Shown here: piece by piece, positions 12,248 through 23,848 of the stretch
Numbering within the stretch: position 1 is the stretch's first letter
How the letters are laid out: each line of letters begins with the position of its first letter
Source of the DNA: Rhynchosporium graminicola
Lineage: Eukaryota; Ascomycota; Leotiomycetes; Helotiales; Ploettnerulaceae
Direction of reading: 5' to 3'
DNA: 64,000 nucleotides
Assembly: GCA_900074885.1 (NCBI GenBank)
Contig: FJUW01000010.1
Coordinates: 558,001 to 622,000 of the forward strand
Program-made: the position numbers and the translations under genes
Notes under the pieces: model-generated
Seen by the model: the letters and a program-made list of their open reading frames with translations, nothing else
Told to the model about the DNA's origin: nothing
The model's database searches: none

Positions 12248-13596
12248 TCAAGATTCGGCAGTGTCCTTATTTCTCCTCAAGCTTCCAAATCTCTTCTTCA
12301 ATCCCTCCCCAGTGCGTTTGCCAGTAGTGTTTGATCTTTGCATCTGATCACCACCACCGTCAACAGCTTGGAACGCACTCGCCGATGGCCTGCTATATGC
12401 TCTAAAATCCTCGTGGTTCCCACTGACGCTTCGCTGGCGTCCAGCTCCGGGTCGCTGCGGTTGCATTTCGTATGATCGAGCATCACGCGACAAGCCATTA
12501 CGAGCACTCTCTGCTTTGTGTTCCTTTAAAGCCTTCTCAATTGAGTATGATGGCTCTCCTTTACCCTTGAGATCTTCGGGAAGATATTTCTGCTAGTTGT
12601 CAGTTACGAATATCTACATTGTGAACTGGCACGTACGACATGGTCCCATCTCTTATATGCTCCTCCGGCTGCGTCTGGCTCGCGCATCAAATCAGCACCC
12701 TCCTCGTAGTCCATTCTCTTGCCCGAAAAGTCTTCAAACCCCGGTGGAATGACAGCAGTTCCTTGAAGAGGAACATGCTTAATCAAGGAGTCTCTGATGT
12801 ATTCCCTCGGCGTGGCTCGGATAGCCTCCTCGTTGGTACCTTTGACGGCTTCGAGAGGGGCATACTTGGGGTTCATATTCCGAGACTGTAGCGTTGCGTC
12901 ATAAGGACCTTCATGGTGGTAAAGTCCTCCAATTACAGACTTATCAAGCTTGTCAATGCTATCGGCTCCAGGAATGTGCTTCTTCCTTAGATGTGGTGAC
13001 CGATTTGCGGCCTTCGACTCCTTTCGCAATTGATCAAGCGGTCGGTGAGACATATCTCCTGGGAAACGTTCGTCGAGAGAACCTCCATCATATTAGTCCG
13101 CATTCGAAGTTTAAATTTTGCAGCAAAACCACTTACTGCCTCTTCTTCGTGAATGTCCCTTGCCTTTGCTAGATTGCTCGCCGGAGCTCTTCCGGCTGCT
13201 TGGCCCGGCCTCGTGTAAATCACCAAAAGCAACCTGGCGATGGGAAGGAGAATATGGGTTTGACGGATGGAAAGAAGATCTAGTCGGGCTTGCGGATTGT
13301 GGTGGAGTAGGGTATGTCGAGACTGGGGGCTGCTTTGAACTTCTACCGAATGCTGGAGATTTGGACGTAGAGCTGGATCGGTTCATGGTCGATGTGAAAT
13401 GTGTACCAGGACCAGTTTCCTCGCTGGGCTCTGGGGCATTTAAAGGATCAATAAGGTACTTGGTGGCCTGGAAGCTGGTCAGAAAACATGGCAGATTAAC
13501 GTTGATCGTTACTGATAGCAGTTCACAGGTTCCAATGCCTGTCTACCTGCCAGCATTCATCCCACTCACCCAGTTCTTGTCTCCAGGGGACTCCAT
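12248..13596 (-). CDS. Pal1 cell morphology protein
   Basis: Four minus-strand exons (13596-13570, 13467-13137, 13082-12637, 12592-12248) give 382 residues. The 27-nt first exon encodes MESPGDKNW and joins to ATKYLIDPLNAPEPSEETGPG, the conserved Pal1 N-terminal block. The Pal1 core follows: RFPGDMSHRPLDQLRKE, GGLYHHEGPYDATLQSRN, EEAIRATPREYIRDSL, then KYLPEDLKGKGEPSYSIEKA. In fission yeast Pal1 is a membrane-associated protein of the growing tip needed for cylindrical shape and linked to endocytic sites; a role in hyphal tip growth is inferred. The N-terminal third is Ser/Pro-rich and probably disordered, and the tail is basic. Two in-frame acceptors exist at the last intron (adding or skipping one Gln). 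Confidence 0.9.
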
Positions 13597-14480
13597 GATC
13601 GGCAGGGTCCGCACGTGTACCCGGTCGATTGTATCTTTATTTGCTTGCAAGCTTGCTAAATGAGACTCTGGGAGTGTATACAGGAGAGAAGTCGTCCAGG
13701 AGATGGATTGCGATGAAATGGGGTTGAAGTGAGGACGGAGAGAGAAGAGAATCTGAAAGGCAATAGAACTTTTCTAGAGCATCTGACTTGGTTCGCGCTG
13801 TGTCTGACTAACATTACCTTGACCGTAACCTTAAACCCACTACACTACCACGAATCGCTTAGCTACTCAGTAGATACTTACTTGCGAAGTTACTCACTCC
13901 ATCCCACCTAACCGGTCTGCTGTGCTGTGCTGAGCTGAGCTGAGCTGAGTTGTGCCTGCATTGCGTACGAATCGGGCAGGGATGTCCCCTCAGGGCAGCA
14001 AAGTACGTCACTCGTGCGGCCAGACTAAAATGCGGATGCGCGGAGAAAAGAGGAGAGTTTCTAAGCTTACGAGCTACTGATTGGTTCATTCATTCTGCTG
14101 AACAAGTTAAACTGGAGAAAAGTGATATCATTCGTTGACATTTGACTTTGTCACGAGCCCCCCACCGCTGACGTGAACTCTCCATCTCCGCAACGTCTAA
14201 AGTAACACGATAGCCGCGATGCCAAGCACTTGAAACTCTTACGTAAGCGAAACTTGTTGCAGACGGCTCGCGTTTGTCCCGAGAGAACCCTCGCGTCAAC
14301 AGGACAAGCAAGCCCTGGCGTTGGAGGAGGAGGAGGAGGAGGAAAGGGATGACAAGGGACTACCTACCGAGTACCAGTACAAACATACGAAGTATATGCA
14401 TGCATGCCTACCATAGTACGGCCAATTACAACCCTGCGCTTAATCACAAGGATATGTACTATAGGTAAACAAAAACAACC
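13597..14480. promoter_or_regulatory. Divergent promoter region PAL1 / USB1
   Basis: 884 bases between divergent genes. It contains two tandem simple repeats, GCTGT/GAGCT units at about 13918-13955 and a GGA run at about 14320-14343. No other gene is supported here. Confidence 0.45.
13918..13955. repeat. Pentanucleotide tandem repeat (TGCTG/TGAGC)
   Basis: TGCTG units turn into GAGCT units, seven copies in all, upstream of PAL1 and USB1. Probably a slippage-generated microsatellite. Confidence 0.8.
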
Positions 14481-15555
14481 ATGGCTCTCGTCGACTATCC
14501 TTCCTCTGACGAAGAAGTGGACACCTCTGATTGCAAAGCCAACAAAGACACCAACCTCAAGCGAAAACGTGACCCCTCATCCTCCCTCCCACCTCTCCCC
14601 TCCGGATTCCATGATCTCTACGCCTCAGCAACCAGAGTGAGTGTGAGGGACGACCCGAGCTTACATGAAGGAAGGAAACGAGTGATTCCTCACATCGAAG
14701 GCAACTGGCCAACGCACATCTATGTTGAGTGTGAGTGCATTCTCTCATCCCTCTCCTCCATCTTCATCCTCATCTCAACGTTTAAACAAGGAAATTGCTG
14801 ACTCGCTCGAGGGTATCCTTCGACAACAGAAGATGCGACATTATCGAACCTGATATCAGCTCTACAGAAAGCCGTTCCACTCGTTACGAATGCCAAAGTC
14901 CACTCCTCTGTAAAGAGCGACGTGGGAGTTCCATTGCCGCTTCATGTCAGTCTCTCACGATCACTCGGCTTCTCAGCAGCTCAGAAAGATGAGTTTGTCG
15001 ACGCTCTGAGCCGAGTTCTAAAAACGTCTGGTATTCGACCGTGAGATACCTTCATTCTCTTCTAAAGATCACATAGCTGATATCTTGGGTAGTTTTCCCA
15101 TAACATTCACTGGTCTAAAATGGGTCTCCAACTTCGAGAAAACCCGTTGGTTCCTTGTTTTGAGCATTTTCAAACCCGAGTCCGATGGTCTTAACAAGAT
15201 TCTACACGTCTGCAACTCGGTCGTCAAGCAATACGGGCAACTGCCCCTCTATCCTAGACAACCTACAGAACCAGCTTTTCACGTTGAGAAAAAGCAAAAT
15301 CATAGAAAGTCAGAGAATAACCACAGCGCTCTTGGCTGGACAGATATGCAAGACGCTACAGATGCGTTCCACATCAGTCTAGCATGGACGCTTCGAAATC
15401 CACACGAAGAGCTTCTTGAGCTGACCGAGAGTATTGCTAAAGAGCATCTCGACGAGCTTCGCAAGATCGAGGTCAGGGTCGAGAAAATCAAATGCAAAGT
15501 AGGGGATTTCGTCACGAGTGTACCTCTAAGAGCAAATTTCTTCGAGCACGTATGA
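14481..15555 (+). CDS. USB1: U6 snRNA phosphodiesterase Usb1 (Mpn1)
   Basis: Exons 14481-14730, 14812-15040 and 15093-15555 give 313 residues. The 2H-phosphoesterase fold is marked by two His-x-Ser motifs, LPLHVSLSR (His about 128) and DAFHISLAW (His about 253). Other family marks are PLPSGFHDLYA near residue 40, GNWPTHIYVEWYP before the first motif and VEKIKCKVGDFVTSVPL at the end. Usb1 trims the oligo(U) tail of U6 snRNA in the nucleus and leaves a cyclic-phosphate or phosphate end that stabilises it, and so supports splicing. A segment of about 40 residues rich in His and Lys lies between the motif regions, as in other filamentous fungi. The ATG is preceded by aaaacaacc, a good context. 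Confidence 0.93.
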
Positions 15556-16749
15556 GGTCAAAACCGATTATCAAATTTCCCACAAGATCGGGGCTGTGGG
15601 AATGGACAATTGTAGTGGGATTGATCAGGAGACCTGCAATGCTCAAGGAGATCAAAGGCACTGGCCAGCGTCATCTTGAGATGCCAGTGATGTTCATCGA
15701 AAGGTTATAAGTAATTATGAGGAAATCTGGTGGCCTTGAGACATCATTATTGAGAGTGGTTGGGAGAGAAATTCCAAATGGCAGTTGCAGCTATTTATTT
15801 GGCGAAGACGAAGACGTATAGACCCTGGTACGGGAAAACATCAGAGTATACTTTCGTTTTGAGGGAGGTAGCTAGCTAGCAAGAAGCATGCAAATCCAAC
15901 CTTCTTTCTTGCGAGTCTGTTCCCACATCACCCAGCAAGTCCATCACCTACCATCAGGATTCCGCTACGCAGTCTGAAGAATACAAAGGGATTACTCCCC
16001 TCAGTCTACCGCAAGAACTCCAAATTCTTACTCTCAATAAAAGCACAAAGACTCTGATCGACGGTACATCTCTCATAGTTGGCAGAGGACTTCCACGTTC
16101 AAACCCAATGTTGCTTTGCGTAGCAGCAGTAAATCTCTCCTAGACAGCTATTGGACGAATAGTGTTCGGGTCAAGCCTACTGACGAGGCTGACGATCGAA
16201 CGTTGGAATCTGGCCTTCAGACCAGAATTGCTGGGCTTTGGTTTGATATGTCTTCGCCTGTTACACGTGTTTTTGATTTATTAGAGTGGGTGAGAGATCT
16301 GGATGTATACCACATGGGAAATAAAATTTCCAAGTTCGCTGCCCTGAGGTACGCCTTCCTATGATCGAACAGGTGTAGATTGGAGAACGGCGTTGGAGCG
16401 GTCTGACGATTATTGATTGGCAAGCAGTATAGAGGAACAGCGGAGAAGATGTCTACATCTGAAGACATTCGTGACATTGGACATTTGAAATGCTTGGGTG
16501 TTTGCTGGACAGAACACCTTTATGCCGTTCATGATGGCTATGACGCGGCTCTATTGAGCGCCAGAGAGTGGTGGCCCAATGTTCTTATACATGCAAACTG
16601 TGTTGATGTATTAGAACGAGTTTGCTTGCATGCTCGAGAAACCAATTGAGCTTCATATCATTCTTGTCTGACGCCAGAAGTCTTGACTATGACATGGACG
16701 TGAGAAAGATAGAGATGAGTTCTGACTTGGGTAGTAAAAACACAAAGAG
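15556..16749. pseudogene. Region with unassigned coding-like relics
   Basis: After USB1 this stretch has + strand fragments that look protein-like: a block with LPQELQILTL near 16010, a frame at 16116-16364 ending DVYHMGNKISKFAALR and one at 16413-16649 with WWPNVLIHANCVDVLERVC. They lie in different frames and my attempts to splice them into one gene failed on phase or hit stops. The LPQEL element hints at a degraded F-box-like leader, but this is weak. It adjoins the esterase pseudogene, so the whole 15.6-18.5 kb interval may be decaying accessory DNA. It may instead hold a real but unrecognised gene. Confidence 0.25.
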
Positions 16750-18472
16750 TCTGAAATGTTCCATCGCTGGAGCATGGGAAAACTAACTTCAAGTATGTGA
16801 TGATGCTAGAATAGGTTCCTATGAGAAGCGGAAGTTCTGCAAACTTTCCTTGCTCCCTAGGGATGGATGGGTGATGATGATGATGATATTTGTTTTCGTC
16901 AGGGTGTGTAAGCACCAGGCCTCCCAGGGGGCATGCGGACGTGCTTAGCTAGGGACTCATATATACAAGCATACTGCCTTTGAAAGGCAATTTAGGGGGC
17001 CAATAGGCAAGAAGAATACTGCGCCTATCTCCGCCAGTTGAGATGGTTGCGCCAGGAACAAGTGTGAGAGGCCCGGCCTCCTCTAGGGTTTGAACCGGAG
17101 ATCCGTCAAAAGGCTTGCTATCGATAACCGGAGAGAACCTGTGTCGACTAGTCAGTAAGGAATGCAAGCAGCGGGCATGCGATCTCACACAGAAGCTGGG
17201 TTCGTAAGCTTTACATCGGCGAAGACCTTGTTAGAAATGTTCACGAGTGGGTCAATAGAAACACTTTGAAGGCATGGCCAAGCATCGGACGACTTGTTAC
17301 AACTATGAATATGAGCATTATTCTTCCGAGTTGAAAGAGAACATACACAGTGTATGAGATAATCTCATCTTAGTGCTTCTGCCATTCCGTGTGGTTAGGA
17401 CGAGGGACAGGCGAGCTGCTCGTTCCAGAGCCATTGTGGAGGATAGCACCTCGGAAAAGCCCATTTGTGTTGTCACTGTTTTCAAGTAGATGGTATGCAC
17501 CCATATCAACTCCGCTACCTTGCCCACCGATAACGACCTGCTCAAGATAATGTTCTTAGTATGCATTTCCCACAGCTTCAGTGGTAGAGATCTACAGTGC
17601 GAGCTTCGTGACGCAACCTTGCAAGACCTGACTGCTCCTCGGAGGCCCTGAGTGCAAGCAGAAGAAAGGAAACGTACCTGATTCGGATCGCCACCAAAGT
17701 ATTTGATATTCTGCTGTTAATAATTACATGATAATCTCGAATCAAGGAGACCAAGGTTCAAAGCGTCGTGAGACTCGACTTCCTTACCGCTTGGAAAGCC
17801 TAGGAAACCAAGAGGATAATTGACACCGATGTAAAGTAGAGGAGATCCAAGAGCAATGCTGGCCTTGACGAGATTGCGGCCATCGTACTCTGACTTCTCA
17901 CCGGAGTTGAAGTTGTCACTTTCACAATGACTATCAATGCCTACAAGAGAAATCGATGTATACGGTTCAGAGAGCTCACCCATGGAAGAAAACGTAGGCT
18001 AGCAGAAGCTGCTTTGGCGCAAGTCTCGTAGAAACAGTACAGACAATGACAGATTTATCAATGGTACCTCTTAGTTTAGATGGACGGACGATTTCCAGTG
18101 TCAAGCAGTCCTTGGAGCTCGAAGTTGAAGAAGCACCGAATCCAATTTGGTAGCAACGATTGCCACAAGGGTTGCTGGCTATAGATAGACCTTGGTCGCC
18201 TGACAGCTCATCTCGAGTAAGCCCAGGCATATCAATGCTTTCATGTACGTATCCGAACAAAATGTTCATTTATCGGGTAACTAGAGAGCATTTTCATGCC
18301 GGATGATACGTACCGGAACAGGAGCATAGAATCGGGGCGGAGAGAACGCGTAATGCACTCCGATGAACACATCAGTACCATGGTCAATGTCGTGAACACC
18401 TGTAAAGGATTTACAAAAGCTCCAGCCGGCCAGGCGCAGCGAGAAAACAAACATCAGGGTGGCTTTGATCAT
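16750..18472 (-). pseudogene. Carboxylesterase type B (COesterase/CE10-like) pseudogene
   Basis: Minus-strand fragments follow the order of a secreted type-B carboxylesterase. From 18472 there is a hydrophobic leader (MIKATLMFVFSLRLAGWS), then GTDVFIGVHYAFSPPRF, SSSKDCLTLEIVRPS, YVFFHGG (oxyanion-hole region), GSPLLYIGVNYPLGFLGF, NLGLLDSRL, NIKYFGGDPNQ, GGQGSGVDMG at the nucleophile elbow (families usually have GESAG), GLFRGAILHNGSG and FSPVIDSKPFDGSP. Intron-like joints are still recognisable. Two in-frame TAA codons break it, at 17717-17719 just before QQNIKYFGGDP and at 17370-17372 within HTEWQKH*DEIISYT. A 226-bp block interrupts the QTLEE / QGKFAELPLLIG junction. No C-terminal third is recognisable, so the gene is judged non-functional. 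Confidence 0.8.
16863..17088 (-). mobile_element. Probable short retroposon (SINE-like) insertion in the esterase pseudogene
   Basis: The block sits inside the pseudogene reading frame. Its flanks are near-identical, CTCCCTAGGG at 16853-16862 and CTCCTCTAGGG at 17078-17088, as expected of a target-site duplication that has lost one base. Removing the block and one flank restores the continuous esterase sequence LEEQGKFAELP. Read on the minus strand, the block ends in a short (ATC)n tract just before the flank, like the simple-repeat tail of a non-LTR retroposon. No clear Pol III A and B boxes were confirmed and no terminal inverted repeats were seen. Class is inference. Confidence 0.5.
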
Positions 18473-19150
18473 GGTCACGATTCAGTTACTGATAGTGGGT
18501 ACGTTTCGTTTTGGTAAAGAGTCCGATTAAGTCCAAAGAGCGTAAGAGGAGCAGAGAGCAAGGAGAAGCAGAGAGAACAAGGGGAAAAAGGAGTGAAACT
18601 AAACAGAGCAAGTAGAAACAGTATCGTGAGATAAGTGATACTCTCGAAAGGTGAAAGCATATATACTAAGCGAGAACATCAAGGACCTCAAGCTTTCAAA
18701 GAGTAGCTTCGGTATGTCTCTTTATACAACTTAACTAGATATCAGTCAAGCACCACTAGAAAATATATCATAGACCTAGAGCTGCGGGTAGGACAGTTTG
18801 GAAAATCAGTCCTCCAGCGACTAAAGAAGAAAGAGCATATGTCTCCAAACCGACTCGGACCCGGCGCTCTTTGGTATCTCCACAGCTTTGAGCTGTAGCA
18901 CTAGTCCTATATTGCTAAGAAGCTAATAATCAAAACCACCACTCCAAAGACTGAAAGACGTTATGAACTCCTAACAGTAAAAGACTAAAGCAGCAGAGGG
19001 GCAGAGAAGGTTCGTCATTATTGTATTAAATTATACAGAACCAAGTGAAAAGATAGTGCTATGTAAAGGCGCTTCTTATAAATAAATTCTCAAACTCCTA
19101 ACGCCAATGCTTATGCTACCAAAAATCCGCGTGTATACACTGCCAACATC
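18473..19150. other. Intergenic region
   Basis: 678 bases between the pseudogene 5' end and the 3' end of ERO1. It carries the short palindrome ACAGCTTTGAGCTGT at 18882-18896. No gene seen. Confidence 0.4.
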
Positions 19151-21069
19151 TCAGAGCTCATCTAAAGTGGGCCGCTGAAGTTTCCACGTCCTTGGACGTA
19201 CTGGCAAGCCAATATAATTATTCCAAGCCCTCGAAACTTCTAAAACGAAGATCTCCCAGCTGCATACTTGTTAGCGAGAATCTCGAGAGGAAAAAGAAGA
19301 GTGCTTACGCTCGGAACGGGAAGTTGATCCAGCTCTTGACCACAAATTTCGAAACTCTCCAAATAAGATCTACTTCAGCGAATAACTCTTGTGAGAATGT
19401 GGCGTTGTGGGGAAGCCTATGACGCTGATACGACTCTTTCTCGTGAGCCACGTAATCAGTCTCGGTGGGATCCTCGTACTCTTTCCCAGGCACGACGTGA
19501 TGGGGTTTAGTGAGTCGGTCAGGATGGATTTCCTCTTCTTCTGCGGTGAATACCTCAGCCTCTACCATGCCCCTGAACTTGCCTACCGCCTCAAGTGAGT
19601 CGGAAATTCTAGCAAGCGTGTTGAACAGGGCAACAAGCTCCGTTCTCTTCAGCATTGAGATGTCCTCTGAGTTGTCATCAAATTCGAACAGCACTTTCAA
19701 CGCTGCGCCGTAACCAGCAGTCTGCAATTTGCCCCAAAGTCGGCACTTGTCACAACCAACGCAATCCATAATCCGACTGACGTTCCTAAATCTATTGCGA
19801 AAGTCCTCTTTAAGGCTTGGTCCTTCGCCGTTTACAAACATGAGATTCTCGTCAAAAATTTGTGGTGCAGTGCCAGCTTTTGATGTGAGAGCTTGTACCT
19901 TTGCCTTGGTGGCGCGATCTTGTACTGGATCGCCTGAGCAGAAAGTATAATCCTTCAAGTGTGGTCCAAGTTTGGTAACTGCTCGTAGAACTAGAGCAAA
20001 GTTGAAGTAGAGGTTGGACAACCTGTCTGGGAAGCCATGCAGTCTGTCCTTGTAGCATTGTAAATTGGGCCCCCAAGCTCCAGTTGTCTGATTGAGATGT
20101 TCCCAGCAGAGATGGGTACTGATCGAAGTATGCATGCCAGAGACAACTCGGTAGAAGACTCGCTTCTCCAAGCATAGATCCTCATGCTCAAGACCAGATT
20201 CTGTGACAAAGGGCGTGTTTGGAGTTCGCTTCTGTTGCTGCTCAAGAGCTTGTTGCAAGCCTCCTTGGCGCATAACAGATTGAAGTTCGCTGATTGCAGG
20301 GCCCTTCTCTGGAAAGGAAGAACTGCCCAGAGCTGCTGATTTGGGAAATGATGACGTCGAAAAGCAGTTCTCCCTGTAGATAGCATCCCAGACCTGCTTG
20401 GCACCCTCTCCTGCGTATCCTGTAAACCTTTCCGGGTTATCTACTAAGCTGACATAGTCTCCTTTTGATCCGGCACTTTCGTCCTCAGGAACACAGTAAT
20501 CTCGCTCGTCGCACTCATCGTCGTATTCCACCACGCAACTCTCTCCAACATCATCTCCCAACATGCCCTGAAGTGGTTTTTGCGGTCCTCTCTCTTCCTG
20601 TAACTTCTTCCCTGGATGCCCAGCCTTGGGACCTTCCAACTTGCCCAGCTGATCCGCCCTCCATATCTCTGGAATATCCTCTTCATTATCCAAAGTATTT
20701 ACGGCGCAAGCAATATTTCCACACATGCCACTCTCATCACTCCAGAACGGGCATTCCTTGCCGAAAAGATTCAGTCGGTAATATGCGAAGAAGTCGGTAT
20801 TTTGCGTAATGTCAGTGAGCGACGGCTTCAGCTCTCGGTTCAAAGTATCGAGGTCAGAGTAGGAAGCGCATGCATCTGAGACAATTGCTTTGGGGGATAT
20901 CTGAATAAGGCCATTAGACAAGAATGCCTGGTAAAAAAATAGAAGAGCGTACCGCGCAAACATCAGGGCTGTAAGTTTTGGCTATTGATGCTGTTTTGGA
21001 ATCTGCGGTGTGAGATGCACCAAGTATGGGGTAAACAGCAAGACAGAAGACCTGCGCAGCAATCTTCAT
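19151..21069 (-). CDS. ERO1: Endoplasmic reticulum oxidoreductin 1
   Basis: Minus-strand exons 21069-20953, 20900-19309 and 19259-19151 give 605 residues. A signal peptide (MKIAAQVFCLAVYPILGASH) starts at the ATG at 21069; a longer in-frame ATG at 21132 would bury it. Ero1 marks are NLFGKECPFWSD, NIACAVNT, IWRADQLGKLEG, GYAGEGAKQVWDAIYRENCF and the redox-active CVGCDKCRLWGKLQ motif near residue 420. The last exon supplies the conserved C-terminus after WINFPFRA, continuing WEIFVLEVSRAWNNYIGLPV. Without this 109-nt exon the protein would seem to end at FRA. Ero1 uses FAD and oxygen to re-oxidise protein disulfide isomerase in the ER lumen. A Gln/Lys-rich loop near residue 265 is variable. Confidence 0.95.
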
Positions 21070-22452
21070 AATTCTTTGTCCAGGAACGGACACTTGGCCT
21101 TTGACTTCCCGTGTTTTAGCCAGTGAACTCAAATGAATCGGCTGAAGTGGGTGGAGCGTGAGGTGGTGGTGGTGGTGGGGTAGTTGATCTGTTTGTTCAT
21201 GAAGTTTGATACTTATAAAGAGTCGCTGGTTATTGAAGCTCTAAATCATCCAGGTACCCGTCAAAGAAATCTACAAGAAATATTAGATTGAATGCGTGAG
21301 GCGGGCCATTATGGTAGGAGAATGCGCGAGTAATGATGGGTGAATTTCAATATGTACGGAGTTGATTGCAAAGCAGTCATGGTTTTGGTATATCTGTCTG
21401 CTTGGACTCGTGGTCCGATTACAATTCACAATTCCATCAGCCCACACCACTGTACGGTGTACTCTGGCCCACTATAAGTATAAGTACCGTAACAGATCCC
21501 GTCAGGAAACACGTTCTGCAGACGCCACTCTTGGCAGGATCCAAACCGGGCGCCCCGTTCCTGAACAGGACCAAATTAGAATCCCGACTCTGTTTCACGT
21601 GAATAAGTGATCACAGTACACACACAGTATGCAATAGTGCTGCCAAAATCCAAACTCTGTGAGTATCTTCACCTCTTTTGAATGAACACACGAACACTTC
21701 ATCTCCCTTTCCTCTACAACTCGCCTGAGTTCGCCTCCAGACCCTGTCAGACGGCGTGTTAAGAGAGCTTGCGAGGTTGCGTTCCAGAGTTCTTGTTTCA
21801 ACTTGAGACACGAGATAAACCACTCGAAATCAATAAAGATCGTCACATTCGAGCAGAACTCCTTAGCTGAGAATTGCCTATTTAAGAAAGCTTCATTATT
21901 CTATCAGTGGTCCTGGCCTGCTGTACGGCGAAGATTCTCCTCCAACAGCTCCATCAACTCCGCTTGAGCTTCCATTTCCAACTCTATGGATTATCGAGGC
22001 CCTCAGCTCTCCACACATAGCGCCCGCAAGCACACAAGCATAGGAGCACAGAGGAAATCCACTATACGGTCAACCTTTGGTCCTTGACGTTTTCTTTGTC
22101 CATGAATTTACCCATTTCGATATCATACATTCTGTCCGCTCATTCATTGACCAGATAAGCCGAAGGAATCCCGAAAAGAATAGCAAAAGAATGTCCATTT
22201 CCCCTAATCTAGTACATCGAAGAGAAAGGCATGAGGTGTGGTGTATCGAGAGAGCCATCAGACATAACATCGTCGAAGCATGGGTACGCCATTATTTGCA
22301 GAGTTTTGTGCTCCAGAACGGAAGCTACCAAATTCAAACCGTGTTCGTGAGGGAGCAAAGATCTGTGACTCTATTGACCAGGAGGAACATAATTGATCGG
22401 TCTCCTATATTTGAGTCAGTACAGGGAAACCTGCCTGCGATGTCTAGGAGTC
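21070..22452. other. Intergenic region, no supported gene
   Basis: 1,383 bases between the ERO1 5' end and the CKS1 3' end. A TGG/TGGTGG-rich stretch (21151-21181) lies just upstream of ERO1. The open frame at 22077-22460 (+) overlaps the CKS1 3' exon on the other strand and is not similar to anything I recognise. Confidence 0.4.
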
Positions 22453-22959
22453 TTACTTGAAGAGAAGTATGTGTGGCTCAGGCTCGTGTACTTCATAGTG
22501 CTCCCATCCAAGACTCTTGAGAATATCAGTACGTATTATAATCAGTAGTGGCATGCTCAACGTACTTGTGTAATACCCAACGCTCTCCACTCTTCTTCCC
22601 ATAGTAACTTCAGCGTGCCTTTCGACGAGTCGTGGTACTCCTTTGGAATTGCCTTAAGCATGTTCTTTGGAAGCTGGACATGTCTATATTCGTATTCATT
22701 ATCCGAGTACCTGCCAAAAAGGGTCAGCATTGCCTTAAAAAAAGAGAGCGGAACCTCGATAGAAGAACGAAGATCATGCTCATGATCTAGCTTAACGCAA
22801 TATCCCTGAGAATCATGCGCAACCTAGCTTCAGCATCCAAGTAACTACTCACCTCGCAGAATAATGAATCGAATCGATGAACTCCTCCAGGCGCGCCTTT
22901 TCTGATTCTGTGAGCGGTCGAGGACTCTTATTTCTCCTGTTATAATCCATGTCCGACAT
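22453..22959 (-). CDS. CKS1: Cyclin-dependent kinase regulatory subunit Cks1
   Basis: Minus-strand exons 22959-22853, 22710-22566 and 22515-22453 give 104 residues. The sequence is a full Cks fold: [60 protein letters not shown] and the C-terminal [15 protein letters not shown]. The [10 protein letters not shown] segment contains the conserved hinge that permits strand exchange. Cks1 binds the cyclin-dependent kinase and phosphorylated substrates and is needed at G1/S and mitosis. Start choice: ATGs at 22959 ([11 protein letters not shown]) and 22950 are both in frame; the first is used. The first intron is 142 nt, the second 50 nt. Confidence 0.96.
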
Positions 22960-23848
22960 CTCGTCTTTGCTTCGAATTCTAGTTGACGTTGAAGTGGGAT
23001 GCAGCTGATGGCGGGGCACGCAAATGTGAGGGGTTGTAGGACTGAAGCTATTTAATTCGCGCAACGGTAGATGGCAGGTTCCTTATCGAATGTCCGTCTG
23101 CTGAGAGTCACTCAGGTGAAGATGGTAAGTCAAAAAGATCAAATCGAGGGGGGTCTTCTCGAGAGAGGAAGATATCTGATTGAAATCGCACAAATTGTGT
23201 CGAGCACTGTTGAGGTCGAAAGCGAAGGAATAGAAGCAATGAAAGAGAAATCGTGGAGGGGATCCGAAGAGCGGGCAGGAAGAGCGCAACAGAGATAGTG
23301 GTTTTGTTGTTGAAAGTTTGAAAGCTTATGATCACGGACCGCTCTCTCAAGTAAACAAACCAGGTGAACTCTTCGCAGCCGTAGCCTTGTCGGGGGCTAG
23401 CGGACACTATGCCCGAACGGACTAGCTATCAATCACCTGACCAATCGAGCAAATGAAGTTGGCTGCAGGTGAAAGACTTGTGGTGCGCAGAAAACGTTGC
23501 AGAGCGTTCCCAACACGTGAATACGTCCTGATCTAAGGATACTATCGTACTTTGCCCAAAGTTGCGGAACGGAGCAGAACTACGGATCGATCTCTGGGTT
23601 TTGGTTTTGGTTAAACATTCACTTCCGTACCATCCCTCTTCGGCAACCCCAGCCTAGCCCACGCAGGCCACCCAACCACAAGGATCTTCTCAATCCTCAC
23701 TCACGACGCGCCCTCAGAGTAGTTGATCGCGTCGCCCAGCACACTGGACCAACACCACCGCAATTGTAGCTTCCGTACAAATCACTTGAGCCCCACGGCG
23801 CATCATTAGTCGGGACGTATCTTGCAGCGCTCGACCGAAAAGGACAGC
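22960..23848. promoter_or_regulatory. Divergent promoter region CKS1 / bromodomain gene
   Basis: 889 bases between divergent starts. No supported gene; open frames at 23071-23298 (+) and 23083-23407 (-) are opposite-strand shadows of each other without similarity. Confidence 0.45.

Noticed and set aside
13118..13663. 181-codon open frame on the + strand
   Set aside because: It lies antisense to PAL1 exons and their intron; the PAL1 conserved blocks on the other strand explain the openness.
22077..22460. 127-codon open frame on the + strand
   Set aside because: It overlaps the last CKS1 exon on the other strand and shows no similarity or Kozak-like start.
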